Source of the DNA: Planococcus citri
Taxonomy: Eukaryota; Arthropoda; Insecta; Hemiptera; Pseudococcidae
Assembly: GCF_950023065.1 (NCBI RefSeq)
Contig: NC_088680.1
Location: forward strand, 42,706,559 to 42,770,558
Direction of reading: 5' to 3'
DNA length: 64,000 nt
Shown here: one piece after another, positions 23,195 to 38,000 of the stretch
Position numbering within the stretch: the first letter of the stretch is position 1
Layout of the letters: every line of letters starts with the position of its first letter
The notes under the pieces: generated by a model
What the model saw: only the letters and a program-made list of their open reading frames with translations
The model's database searches: none
Told to the model about the DNA's origin: nothing
Position numbers and translations under genes: made by a program

Positions 23195-26100
23195 CTGAAT
23201 AAACACAAAAGTGTAGGTATATAAGCGTAAAATATTTTTAATTTGCCACAAACTGGAATTGGGAGAAAGGAGAAGAACGGCGGATTACCTTTGGAAGATG
23301 AATCGTCAGCATTTTTCACTCCATTAGCTACTTTATTTTTGGTACCACGAAAGTCTCTGACGACGCGATTCATCAATCGTTTTAAATCCGGACTGCGAGT
23401 CGAACTGGTTTGCGGTTTTTGATCGGTTTCTTTGTTGAATTTTCTTAGTTTGTCATTAAGGGCGTTATGCAGCTCGCTGGAACCTTCGGGTATAGCGTTG
23501 GTTGAGCTGAAAGTGGAAAATCGTTAATTTTAATCGATCAGACGATGTTCGAAATAGTCTCTATCTATAGCAGTATAAAGGCTTACCGTCGATCCTCGTA
23601 ACTACTGGTATTCTCACTGGATGACCAACTTCTTTTATCAGCCCCGCTATCGCTAGTACGATTTGATCTTTCGTAGCGGCATACTCGTGAAAAATCCATA
23701 TCTTGGGTTTTCTCTCGGCTGCCTTTTCGACTTCCTGGATGACTGCGGACACCAGAACTAAACAGAAATTCACAAATTGGAAATTAAAAAATGTATACCT
23801 ACTATAATTAAAAATTTTAAATTAGGTATCTATCATTTATCAACATTTTGAGAAAAACAAATCAGAGTTCGAGTATTTTGTAAAAAAAAAAATTTGATAG
23901 ACTTTTAAGATGATGACAATTTATTTTGTAGCCATCAAAATTTTGGTAAATACAATTTGAGAAATTTGGTAGGTACTCATTTGAAAAAAATCATTCTTTT
24001 TCGTAACGTTTCTTCTTTAATTCTAGGTCACTTGAGCACGAAATAAACCAAATTTGAGCACCGGTTCCCCATTTTCAAGAAAATTAAATTTTTCCGAAAA
24101 AATATGACTTTGTTCAGTAATGGGATCAACGGTTGAAATTAACACCAGATTCGGACTCCAGCGACCTCGAATCAGTCCAAAAAAAAAAACAGCTTTGTAT
24201 AACAAAAAAATACCATTCACATTTTTTTGAAAAAAATAGTTTTGGTCTGGTTGCGAATTGAGTAAAATCGTTCTACTGGAAAAAATGCTTTTGATGCCAA
24301 TTTGATCTAATTTTTATTTTTTTCATGTGAAAATGGGCTAATTGAGGGGCTGCATGGAAAAAGGGCCTTGGCCAATTTTTTTCCCACTGATTTCCACTTC
24401 GTGTTTTTTCATCATTTCATGGAAGAACACTTCAATATTATTGAATATGGTGGAATTGATAGAAAAAATAATTTTAAAAACTATATTCAGAACTGTAAAA
24501 ATAACAAAACAGAACAAAAAAATGACTAAGGCCTCTTTTCCATGGAATCCCTGAATTTAAAGTTTCAAAAATTAACCAAAAAAATCGAAAAATAAATTTC
24601 AGCTCCCATTTTCTGACATTTTTAGGATTTCGTGCCAATTATTTTCTATAACGTTCCATAAGTTCTTCAATAATTATAGCTCAAAGTGTTTTTATTTCCA
24701 GTTCTTTTAGAGTAATTTGAGATAACTAAAGAAAATAATCACAGAGCTCGACTCAATTTTTGTTTAAAAAAAAGAAAAAAAAAGTAACTTCAACAAGTCC
24801 TTTAAAAAGTAGCCAAAAAGTTACCAAAAAAAAAAAAACAAAACAAAAAACAAAAACGTGAGAAAAGCATTTCAAAACAGAAAAAAGTCAGCAGTAAAAA
24901 AAAAACTAGGATTATTTTGAGACTTTTTGGCAATTTTCGGCAACAAATTGAGAATTTTTTGCAATTTCTGGGAAGCGAGGAGATTGTCAATTTCAGTAGC
25001 AAAAGAAAGACTATTTTTGGAAATTTCTGGCAAAAAGCAAGGCTTTTGGGCAATTTTGAAACCAAAGTGAGACTTTTTGGAATTTCTTAAAAAAAATAAG
25101 TTTTCAACAATTTTTCCAAAAAACAAAAAAATTGTCAGAATTATAGACAAGAAGCAAGACTGATAATTCTAATAAAAACCAGAACTTCTTGGAAATTATT
25201 GGCAAAAACTTTCTACATTTTGGAAATTTCCAGCAAAAAAGCAAGTCTTTTAGGTAGGTAATTCTTCGAAAAAGAGTTGGACTTTTCAGCAAATTCGCTA
25301 AGAAGCGAGAATTTTGCGTCAAAAATTAAGACTTTGCCAATTTAGCAAAAATCAGGACCTTTTATTGGGTAATTAGGAGCAAAAGAAATGACATTTTTTC
25401 GCAGTAGGTATCTGTCAAAAAAGCAAAACTTTTAGACATTTTTTTTTTTTTGGAAAGATGTGAGACTTTCTAGGATTTTCTGCAAAAAAAAACAACACGT
25501 TTTAGCCACTTTGCTTACTAACAAAAATTTTTGTCATTTTTGAAAGAGAAAGAATTTTTGAAATTTTAAGCAAAAAAAAGGAATTTTTGTTTTTGAAATT
25601 TTTATAGAATCTATGGGACTTTTTGCAACTTTTTGTTTTGGGTAGTAAAAAACTAGATTTTTGGGTATTTTTTCCAAGTAAATAGAATTTTTCGCAATTT
25701 TGATAAAAAACTATATCTTTTGTCAATTTTTGGCAAAAATCAAAATGTTTACAATTTAAGCAAATAGCAGATAATGTTTATGAAAATTTCAAAATTTACC
25801 TGCCTTAAAAATTATTTTTTTTCAATTTTAAAAAATTCACTAACAATCCTTAAAAAACCAAAAATTATTTTTAGCGCACAAAATTCTGGTTAATGGGATT
25901 TAAGGACATGTTCTTTCAATCTAGTTTAATTCTTCTCATTTTATGAAAAAAAAAAACACATTCACTAATCCCCACATTCATTTATCCCCACACTCATTTT
26001 TATTTACCTTTCAGTGGATATTTTAAATTTCAACGTCTTCTCCGACACGGCCACTTCGGTAACTGTTTCTTCTTCCTCGTCGGTAAACTCGTCCATACTT

Positions 26101-29100
26101 TGGGTACCTTCTTCCGAGAAAATAGACACGTCTTCGGATTTCTGAGGAGAATCGAAAGACAAAGTAAACATCAAAACTCCACTTTATCAAATCTACCATC
26201 AGCCCAATTACCCATGTTGTATTATAGCGTGGTAAAACCCATACTTGTTGAATAATATTGGCTCGTTGTTCTAGCTGAGCTTGAATAGAGGAAGCAATAC
26301 ACGGGGAACTAGGACTGGTAACTGTGGAGGATGCAGTCGTCGCATCTAAGGTAACTACAGATTTACGTTGTTGTCTTTGTTCGTCTTTGACTGCTTCGTT
26401 TAGTTTGCGGTAATAGTCCAGGGCGTCTTGAACAGGCTGAAGGATCATAGGCTGTGAAATAAAGAGAAAAAAAATGTTAAAACGAGAAATTTACTCTTTT
26501 TTCCCCTAAAAATAATTAGTTTTAAAATTTTATCGAGTCACTGTCCCCTCCCCCCTCATAAATTTTGTTCGAATTACACACGAAATGCGAACGTATGTAC
26601 AAAGAGGATCGAGTAGGTATGTTGCAACGTAAAGCACAATGTACTTAATTCACGAATACTTTGAAAATGCAAAACGCTTGTGGCTTGTACTGCACATTGA
26701 CCAAAAGGTGTAAAGCCTACGTCCTACAACCAACACTGACTCGGCAATGAAAAGGATTTCACCTCATACAACAGATGCTCTAGCTGAGAGTGTACTTACG
26801 CATGATAATTCTTGTCAAGTTTAATAGGATTTTGAACCCTTAGGCCGTGGCCAGCCTATCATCCGTTGTCCAGCAGAACGTAATCGTAATACACTCTCAG
26901 GGTACAGTAAAAAATACACCATATAGACTGGCTGGGATTTCACTGATGTAGGATACGTGCACCAACGTTGTACGTACTACGTATAGAGCTATGTACACGT
27001 ATTGTACTACGATGACGATGACGCATTAAACCCCGAGCTTTTCAATTTAACATTTTAACACTTACTACTAATACGGGAAATAGATCGACGAGCGCTTCGA
27101 ATAATGGCAGTAGCACAATACCGATGAAGCTACATTGCGACGATGGTTTGGTGATTTTTTCTCGATCCATGAATGGCGTCACTGGTAGCCCTTCTTCTTT
27201 CTCTTTGTCGCTTTGGCTGAAAAATTCCTGCAATCAAACATAAACGAAATGGTTGTTTAGTTTTGGATACCTATGAGAATGATTCGCAAAATGAGCTTTG
27301 GTCACATTCGCGTTTTTAAAATTACAGATTAAAATTAATTTTCGATCGAATTTGACTGAAAGATTGGGAAATAGAAATTGATTTTTGTATCCTTGAGAAA
27401 AGAAAACTCCTTCAAAAAAAAATGATGTGAGCTAAATTGCCTATCCAGTTTACCGTAATTATCCATATTCAGACTCTGCATTATTGAAAGATAATGTACG
27501 AGTAAAATAAGTTGCCTACTCGATTCGCCGCAAATACGAATAAGTATCATAATGTTTCAAAAGAAAACTCAGCTTCTCAAAAAATGTTTTGGAACTGTTT
27601 TGAAATTTTTTTGTGGCTGAAACTTTTCATTTGAATTTACCTAATGAGGAAAAAGTCCTACCTTGTGAAATTTTTTGCATAAAACCGCCAATTTTTAGCA
27701 AATTTTCAGTAAGAAAGGATACTTATGGCAATTTTGACAAATGGCAAGATTTTTTATTACTTTTGGCTAAACGCAAGATTCTACGGCTATTTTGGCAATT
27801 TATGGAAGAAAATTGAAATTTTTTGCAATTTATTGTAAAAAAGCGAGACTTTTTAGCAGTTTAAGCAGTTCTGGAAAAAATCTAATTTTATGCCAGAAAG
27901 TAAAACTTTTTGGAAATTATTGGCAAAAACAATTTTTTTTCGCAATTCATGACAAAAAAGCAAAACTTTTTCACAACTTTTTGCAATTTAAAAAAAAAAA
28001 ACAATTTTAATTTAAGGCAGTTTTTGGCAAAAAGTGAGAATATTTGAAATTTTTTCTCCAAAAAAAGACAATAATTTTTGTCAATCTTTGGCTGAAAGCA
28101 AGACTTGAGCACTTCCAAATCTTGAATTTAAAAAAAACTAACCAAAATTTTGAGAAATGACCAATCTTTGGTAACATGGTTACTTAAAAAGTAACCGAGT
28201 ACAAGCCCTGAAATCAAGAAAAGACCACCTGATTTTATTAATATTTTGAAGCTTCAATCATCAGTTACCAGTAAGTACCTATTTTTGATAATTTAAAAAT
28301 AATACCTACATTATGCAATATTATTGCAATGTAAATTACAAATAAAATGAAAAAAACAAAAAGGATTGTCAAAAAAAAAGAAATCAAAGCGAACAAACAT
28401 TAAAAAAAATAAAACACATTTAAAATATTTTCAAACCAAATAAAAACTTGAAAACAAATTTAAAAGTATAGGTACTACAATCCTGATAATTTGAAGTACA
28501 TAATATAAATAATCAGATCAGGATAAGAGACAGAAAACATGCAAATAGTGTTCTGAAAATATAAAAAGTGAAAAGTGCCCATTAAGTATTTTAACATTAC
28601 ATGAAAAATTGAATAATATTTAAAAAAAAGCTTTGCTCAACACTTGAATTGATTTACTTACATACTTGAAAATTGAAAAAATTAAAAAACTAAAAAAGAA
28701 AAACTTTATTTGCTCGAATAAATTAGGTATAAGATATTTTACTTCAAAAAATCAAAACAAAATTTATGATGATGAAAACCCGAAAAAAACGAAAACACCT
28801 ACAAAACAAAGCAAAAATATTGAAGATGAAAAAAAATGGTTTCATTAGACAGGTTTTTTATATTTGGTAGAAACATCAAAAAATTAAAGCCCTCAATCCA
28901 TTATTACAAGAAACAAAAAACAAAAAAAGCTCAGGTACTATGCTGATACTTTTTTCATTTTTTTTTTTTTTTTTTTTTTTGTTGAAAATTTAGAAATAAG
29001 TGTAAGTAACTACAAGAAAATGATACCGGTCTATTGTCGAAATTTTTCAATACCCACAATAATGAAAAAATCGAGTGAGTTTCAGCTGTCATTTTAATGT

Positions 29101-32100
29101 GCTTACTCTTAAAAAATTGTTATGCAACAATTTTTTTTCAGTTTCCTTTTCAGTATTTCAAAAATAATTTTCAGTTTACATAAGTAAGTAGTTTACCACC
29201 CAGATTTTTCACCTTAATTTTCATCAATTTGAATTTTTGAAAAAAAAAATTTCAAAAAAAATCATGTCAGTTATTGCTTAGCATTGAAAAAATCAAAAAA
29301 TAAACTAGAATTCCTTCCATCTAAAGTAACCCTCCACTCACCAAGAGAGGTAGAGGGCGTAATAAACATCGCAATTCTCTATTATTTCTGATTTAAAAAA
29401 AAAAAAACAAAAAAAACTGTTAATCTGTGAACATTTTTATACCTCAAGACACAAGACAACTTGAACTTGGAGCAAAATCTGTTTGAAGGGTTTACCTAAA
29501 GAGAATCAATAGCAACTTGAAGTCATTTTGTTTAAATATTGGCTCATTTTTTTGAATTTACTCCCCCTCCCCCATTCATCGAAGTCATTGAGTCCGAGAA
29601 TCTGTTCATTTTTTGGACACGAATCATCGATATTCCTGAGTCATTAATTTAAGAAAAAAATGCGAGACCGTGGGAAGGGAAGAATGTTCAATCTAAACAA
29701 ATACAAAGGCTACAAATTTGATCCTGAGTAGCGATTTCTTGTATCTATGTATCTAATCTAATATTGAAAATTATAAATTAATTTAAAAATCTGCTTACTT
29801 TGAACAATTTATCCAACCAAGGTTCGGCAACATTCATTGGTCGAGCTTCGTTAGAAATATCGGCCACTTTGATCAACACCATCAATAACTGCAATAAACC
29901 ATTCACAGCATATAAGCATACTCATCATATAACTCATAAAAATGTGCTAGAAAATAGGTTTATTTAGTGGGTAAAGTACGACTTGTATTTAAATTAGCTG
30001 AATTTATTCGTACTTACCAAATTCTTATGGGCTTTTTTACTAAAATCGAATCCTTCGTCCAGAGCTTCTCTAAAATTCATGAGGATTTCGTTATGTCGAG
30101 CCATATCCGTAGCTAAAATGCATCTAATTATACTCTCGCGAGTGTAGCGATAATCAGCCGGGGCTAAATTTTCGAAAATATTACATTCCGGTAAATCCAA
30201 TATGCGGAAGGCCATCGAACAATGGTGGTTCTCTAAAGGCGATATGTCATTGTATCGTATAGCTAATTCGGTGCGAGCGTTAACCTGCAAATATAATTAA
30301 GAGTAAGTACCTATATACGTATGAGGTACTAAAATGACACTCTGAAATATTAGATTTGAACGTGTTGTAGCTCTTCTTACTCGTAGTTAGGTAATAGGTA
30401 TACCTATATTATACAGATACGAATATAAACTATAATAAATACTCGTATTATAGAGATTCGAATACCTGATAAATATTATTATATCCCGGATGATCCAAAT
30501 CGTGACAAATGCATGAAGTAATTAAGACTAGAATGTCAAGCACGGTGAAATGTTTCAGCAAGTCTATTTTCAGTATCATCGCGTACATCTATAATATAAA
30601 ATCACAAGGGGTAGAGTAGAGAGCGATATTAAAACACATACGTTGAAAAGCGACGTAGGCTATATGGTAGATAGGCAGGTAAACGTGAAGGTAAAGGTAA
30701 AAGGTAGCAAATATTAAATCTCATTAAATCAGAATATGACACGCGATCGCGAATAATTATCGTCAAAAAGAAACCAAACCCACGCGCAGCTTACCATTTG
30801 AGTGACGCAGAAACTGTGCCTAAAATTATGGAATGGTACTTCGTTGTAATTTTTATACACTTGGAATAGGAAACACTGCAGTTTGCCGGTGTTTATGCGG
30901 AATGTGTTTATTAGATCGAAATCCGTATACATAAAATATAACAACCTAAGTATCTCCTCGTCGCTACACTCGGTGCAATCGAATGATGGCAGTCTTAAGC
31001 ATTTTAATACTTCCGTCGATAGGCTTTCGTTACTGAAACATAACAGAAATAAAGGTATACGATTAATTTGAGAAATGGAATAAATGTACCAAGTGTCCTA
31101 GATTAATCTTCGAGAGGATTGGGTGGAAATTATTAAAGGGGTAGCAGGACTCTGATTTGCTTCTCGCTTAAATTTTACGTTGAGGACTTGGAGAGTTTTC
31201 AAAGACGCTGAATCCAATTTTTATACCATTTTGAGTCAAACTTCAAAAATATGTTGGAAAAATGTAGAAGGGAACTCATAATTTTCTTATTCATCAGTTG
31301 AGCATCAAAATACAGGTTTTTGGAGGTGCTGAAATAATTTTAAATATTATTTCGGGTGGAATTTCATATATGAGGAGAAAAAAGATGATCGAAACTCAAA
31401 ATCCTCAAATTTTTCGAGTTTGGTGTCGAAATGTGAGGGTTTGAAAGCGTGAATTCATTTTTGACATTTCCAATTAAATTTTGAGAGGAGTAAAAAAGGT
31501 TTAGTCTTCCCCGAGGCTGAGTCTATTCCTGTTCTCTGTCTCTACCATCGTTTTAATCTTATACAGTAACCCTATTAACTGTCGAAAAGTATTCAGTTGG
31601 CGTGTTAAAAATTCACTGCTACCTACAGAATTATTCAGAGGTGACCTTGCAACCTATCACAATAACTCAAGTTTGAACTCTGCAAGATATTCAAATGCTT
31701 CAATGAAAATGTTTTTTGAGCATTTTTGAAGAATTTTGAGCCAGGCATTGGAACATAATTTTTCAGGATTTTTGAAAAATTGTCATGTGACCTATCAAAA
31801 TACATTACAATTTCGCGAAAAATTCAAATATTACAACGGAAATATTTTTGAAGCATTTTTCAAGAATTTTGAGCCCGAAATTTCTGCCATGAATTTTGGA
31901 ATTTTTGAAAAATTGTCATGTGACCTATCAAAATAGATTAAAATTTTACGAGAATTTCAAATATACCAACGAAAATATTTTTGAAGCATTTTTGAAAAAT
32001 TTTGGCCCGAAATTTCTGCCATGAATTTTGGAATTTTTGAAAAATTGTCATGTGACCTATCAAAATAGATTGAAATTTCGCGAGAAATTCAAATATTCCA

Positions 32101-34987
32101 GCGAAAATATTTTTGAAGCATTTTAAAAGAATTTTAAGCCCGAAATTTTTGTCATGAATTTTGAAATTTTTGAAAAATTGTAATGCAAACTATCAAAGTG
32201 GATTAAAACTTGACGAAAAGTTCAAATATTTCGACGAAAATATTTCAGCATTTTAGAAGAATTTTGAGCTCAGAATTGGGACATGATTATCGGAATTTTA
32301 AAAAAAATTGTCACAAGACCTATCAAAATAGGTATATTAAAATTTCGCGAAAAATTCAATACTTCGACGAATAAATTTTTTAAGCATTTTTGAAGAATTC
32401 TAAGCCCAAAATAGGGTCATGATTTCTGAAGTTTTCGAATAACAGGCCAAACATTTCTTACAAAAAAAAAAATGTTAAGTACCTGAATTTCATTTCTGGA
32501 GTCACTTTTTGACAATTGTATTTAAAATATGAGATTTCCCACAGAATTTTAAATCTTCAATCATTTTTATGCTCAGATTTTGTGCAAGTCAAAGAGGTAT
32601 AGTTAGGTAGGCAATTACTGACTATTTGAAGTAGGCAGGTAGGTAAGGAATTTTTGGTCCTCCGAGTCATCTCATGCGTAAAAAATCTATGTATTCTCAC
32701 CAAAATTAGATCTTAATATATTTTTACATTAAAAAACGACGAATTCGTTGAGTTACATCTTTTCTGTCTCTCTTCATCTCAAAATTTTTACTCAAAATTA
32801 TATCAAAACTGGATTCAATATCTCATAAAACCCCACATTTTGAAAACCAATACGACGAGTACAAATATTTTGAGTTTTTCCCTTCCCTTTACCCCACTTC
32901 TAAAAAATTTCTGTGCTGATTTTTTTTCAATTTTTTGATAAACTTTTAAAAAATTTTCCAAAATTAAAAAAATCTAAAAATCCCCTAAGAGGTTTAAGAA
33001 TGTCTCGAAACCATCATCAATCGATTAGGGAGAATCCTCGGGGATGATACAGAACGACTCAAAATACCATCGGTTTATTTCAGCGAGGTGGGGGAGATCA
33101 AAATTGGGTAACCTTATAAACCAAATCTCAGATTTCTTCCTTTTTCTAATGTAATTTTGATTTTTTTCATGGAAAAATGAGTCAAATTTGAGTTCCAAAC
33201 AATGCATTAAAAACAAAAACAAAAAAATGAAATTCAATACATGAATTTGGCTTATTTGTCTGTCGATTGGGGGGGGGGGTCATGAAAATAATCGGATCAA
33301 ATTTGTGTTTAGCATCTTTAAAAACAAACTACATATTTTACATTAGGTATCATAACTTCGAAATGGTTGAGAGATTTCTTACAAGTTGGATTGTTACGGA
33401 GAGGGAGGGGGGGAGCTGAATCATTTTCAATGAATTTTGAAAACACAAAATAATTATAAAGATTAAAGAACACTGCATTCAAGGTGATTCTTCCTGTCAA
33501 AGTTCCTACTGATAAAATCCGTCAGTTTGGTAGCCCTGGCTGAGAGGAATAAAAAGTATCCATGATGGCTATCTCTTCATGGGAGGATGCCACGAGTATC
33601 CAAAATGTACTGTCTTACATTTCAGTAAACATTTCTCTGATGAAAATGTAATTTTTTCGGGGGGAGGGGGGAGGGGGATATGTAGAGTGAAAACCAAAAA
33701 CAAAAAGTACTCTATTCACAAACAAGATTTTTCAGCATGGAAAATTCAACTCTTTTCACTCTATACAGCGTTGTATGAACTGGATCCGGCTCATTTATGA
33801 CAATTTAGTAAAATTTTGGTTTTTTCACATTTTTGATACTAAGATTTTTAAAAAATTCACCGAAAATCAAGACAAGCGCTTTAAAACCTGAAATTTTGGG
33901 TGGTTGTGTTTTTTTGTGCACTCTTTCGATTTAGTTTCATTCAGTTCAAAAATGCTTTTGCTCGATGGGGAGACCTATAGCTCTCTTGTGAGAAATTCAA
34001 GTCCCTCCTAAATTTTGATTTCCAAAAACTTTATCACCGCAGTCCCAACGATGAAAAAAAAACTGAGGAAAAAGTAACCACCAGAAAACCTGTCACATTC
34101 AACACGACTTTTCAATAAATGAGTGTTTTTCGCCCTTTTAACTCGTACTTATTTATTATCGGTCCATTTTACGGAAACCATTCGACAGTACAAGCACGAT
34201 ACATTTTCACCCTCTTTTACTCTAATACCTATTACGAGTATTTTAGCAAGGCGCAATCTTAACATCATATCTTCACTTCACATGTATCATGGAACTATAC
34301 AGCCAAGGCAGGAAGAAGTATTACAATTAGACATTATATAGCCAAGGACGGACCAGGACCGCGCCATCGCCAGGCTGCTTTATACACTTATACAGCAACG
34401 CACCCGGTGCCATTTTCATTTCGCTAACATGACCCAATGTACATTTGATAAATAACCCTTCGGCTCAGCCTCCTTTTAATGCAATTACTCTTAAACGAAC
34501 AATAAAACGGTTAGCGTTTGCTTTAGCCTTATAGCCACGTCGCTGTCGCTGCCGCTGCCAGTTCGCAAGTCGACTAGTGAAAAAAATTTAAGAACTCGAG
34601 ACACGTGCGCAAAAAAATTCATTTCTTGTTTCGGGGCGTTCACGGGGTTGGAAAATTTAATAAAAACACTCCACCTTTAATAATACAGTTAAGGGCATTT
34701 TTTTCTACCGACTCGTTCATCGCCATTCAAAGCGACGAAATAAGATATAAAGAACACACCGAAAAAAAAAAAGAAGAGAGAAAAAAGGTTCAACGCTAAG
34801 AATGACGCTAAAGAACATAATATTCTTTTTCACGAGATATTAATTTTTGCCGAGTTCCGAGCGCTAACGTTGGCGCGAATTAAAACGTATTATCTACTTG
34901 ACGAGTAACTTTTTCATATGACACCATTTTTTCCTCCCCTATATATTCTTCAACATATACAGTCATTTTTTCCCACTGTTTTTCCTA

Positions 34988-35027
<40 letters not shown>

Positions 35028-38000
35028 ACACGTACACTTACACGTAGGTGTACAGCTATACTATGAAGAGGTAGTCGCTATATAAGCACACTATAACATA
35101 AAAAGGAAATGAATCTCTCGAGTTTTTCGACTCAGCTCTCGTCGTTGTATAGGTACAATACGAGAAAGAGAGCGTGCTGCTGACAAAGCACGCGAAAAAA
35201 GGGGAGGGGGTACAGGGGCAGAGAAGAGACTAAGTTTCCTACACACGACGATGATGCTGGCGTTTCGGCGCGAGAAACGTAAATTTACGAGTATTAAAGG
35301 AGAGATCTCTCAACATTGCGAGCGAACCTTTTCTCTCTCTCTTCGTCTGGTTTAAGCGTTTTCACAACATCAAAAGCGAATAGCGAATTTTCGTTTTCGG
35401 ACCGAATTATCCGCCGTACCGTGCTGTGTACTACGTACTACTTCCCTATAATAAAATACACCCTAGGGACTAATGAAATAATTAATTTACACTCCGCAAA
35501 CGACGATGCGATCCCATCTAACGGTATTTTTCAAACTACTCGAAAAAGCCTTCCCCTCCAGCCACCTCCGTCTCCTCGCCCCCTTTAATTTAAATACGAA
35601 TTTATAACCCGAAATAGACCACTGGAATTGTGCACGTCTGTAGTACATAGTAGAACATAAATTAGCTGGGCTGCGTCTTCGTCATCGGATTCGGATGGTC
35701 CGATGTAGACGACGACAACGATGTGATGCTGAGCTTTTCTACAGCTTGTATATGCATGTTTGACAATTTTATGTTTAAATATTGTTTGTTAGGTTAGGTT
35801 GGGTTAGCGAAAGGTGTGTCGGAATACAATGTAGGTACGTACGCACACTTACCACAATTTTAAGAATTTCTCTCGTACTTCTTTTTGACGGGCATCGCTC
35901 AGTCTGCGATATTTCAGTTTACGATGGGCTGGTGATATTTCATTGCTTGCATCTGTAAAATATCAAAATAATGATGCATTAGTGATAATCGATGTTAAAG
36001 TGAAATTAAGATGAAAATTTGTACATCTATGTAGTTCATATTCTTAGAACATTGCTTAACATCTACTCGTATTTATAATGAATTGACCAAAGGCGGAAAT
36101 TATGAATCTGAATTTTGAGAGAGAAAAAAACAAGTACATACTTAATTAAAATCTACATACCCACTAGATATAAAACAGGGTGTCTACCAAAATTTGATAC
36201 TCAGAAATCGCGACTTTTTTTCAGTATCTTCCACTCATTTTCAACGGAAAAAAAAAATGGGTTTCCAATTAAGCTCACACGGGGGGGGGGGTGTTTATGG
36301 AAGGACAACATTCAATCGTTTCCATGTGACATACAAAATCTACATACATAGATATAAAACAGGATGTCTACCAAAATTTGATATTCAAAAATCGCGACTT
36401 TTCGCTACCTTTTTTTGTGACTTTTTTTCCAGTACCTCCCCCTCATTTGTTAACAAAAAAAAACTGGGTCCCAATAAAGCTCACATTTTTTGGGGATGGG
36501 GGAGGGGGTTTATGGACAACTTTCAATAGTTTCCATGTGACATGACATGCAAAAATGTATGAAATACAAAGTACATGGCAAAAAGTTGTCCAAAAAATGA
36601 TATTCTCTTATCGTGTCATACAAATTTTCGAGCTTTTCCTTTTCTATCAACTTGACTTTCTTCAGTTCTAAAACTTCAATTTCTTTGATTGTTCTTTTTC
36701 TAGTCAAGCAGAAGAGGAAAGTATAACAGTGCTGCACAGAATCTGAAACACGGTCTGGGAAGAGGGAAAATGGCCTAAAGACTGGACTACATCCGTGTAT
36801 GTACCTCTGCATAAGAAAGGCTCAAAGATGGCATGCTCGAACTATAGAACTATATCACTGATATCACATGCAAGCAAGGTACTACTGGCAATCATACACA
36901 AGCATATCAAAGCGTACATCCTGCCACCAATCCCATCAGAACAGGCAGGTTTTGTGCCAGGAAGAGACACAAGAGAACAAATCCTAAATGTACACCAAGT
37001 GATTGAAAAGGCAAGAGAATTCAACAAGCTAGTTTACATATGCATGTGCTTCATTGACCATGAGAAGGCATTTGACAATGTGAAGTTGAAGATCCTCTGG
37101 AAAACCCTCAAAAAGCTCGGAGTACCAGTGCACCTTGTCAGTCACATGGAGAGTCTGTATGAGAACAACGTGGCACAGGTGAGAGTTAAAGGAGAGCTCA
37201 CCAATCATTTCCATACAGCAAAAGGAGTGAGCAGGGGTGCATACTCAGCCCAATTCTCTTCAATGCATATGGAGAATGAGTAATGAGAACTGCCCTAGAG
37301 GATTGGGAAAAAGTAGTCAGAAAATGGAGGAAAGACATCATCAAACTTTTGATACGTGGAGCGGATGTAGGGCTTGAAAACCGGATAGATATCACTCTCG
37401 GTTTTGGTTTTGGTTTTTTAAAATAATATGTGAGGGCGCATACGGAAAGGGACCTAACGACCAAAAAAAAAAGTTCTCTGAAATTGTTGTAGGAACCCTG
37501 AGTTCCTACAACAATTTCAGAGAACTTCTTTTTTTGGTCGTTAGGTCCCTTTCCGTATGCGCCCTCACATATTATCTCTCTCATTCTAGTTTTGCTTAAG
37601 GGGTTTGATTTCAAAGGAATCAGTTTCAGTTTTGGTTTTGGTTTCAGTTTTTTCTCCATTTTTTACAGGGAAGAAGGCTGAAAAAGTGATCACATTTTCA
37701 AATACTTTGTGTATGTGACTAGAAAGCTGCACTTTGGCATTTACCAAAAATGCAGTATTATTTAGGCTAATTACCTGAAAAATTGCAAAACCAAAACCAA
37801 TTCAGTTTTCAATCGGTTACGCTCTTGGTTTTGGTTTTGAATTTGAGAAAATAACGCTCCCAGTTTTGGTTTTGGTTTTAGTTGTGGGAAAATAACGCTC
37901 CTGGTTTTGGTTTTGAGCAATTTTAATCGGTTTTTGGGGGTTTCGGTTTTGTTTTCGGTTTGCAAGACCTGCGAGGATGACACAACTCCACTTGCAGAGA

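Larger units (their letters stand above)
23758..26007 (-). other. Pde9: Pde9 intron with MITE and satellite
   Basis: It contains a 208-bp MITE near 24345-24552 and a long block of the AAAAGTCTTGCTTTTTG satellite in reverse orientation. No additional exon was found. Confidence 0.8.
31033..35852 (-). other. Pde9: Pde9 intron, 4.8 kb
   Basis: It holds a ~133-bp tandem repeat (31690-32440), G-runs near 33269, and from about 34.1 kb a stretch with less repeat content and more CpG, including a CT microsatellite. The latter could harbour regulatory DNA or an internal promoter; nothing specific was proven. Confidence 0.75.

Noticed and set aside
23561..23773. Alternative frame KIWIFHEYAATKDQIVLAIA as the real Pde9 exon frame
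   Set aside because: Neighbouring exon phases require the serine-rich frame; kept only as a possible splice variant.
35316..35588. 90-residue plus-strand ORF in a CpG-richer stretch
   Set aside because: No recognisable domain or splice context; composition resembles regulatory or leader DNA.
35789..35807. GTTAGGTTAGGTTGGGTTAG as interstitial telomere (insect TTAGG)
   Set aside because: Only two or three imperfect copies, within chance for this kind of DNA.
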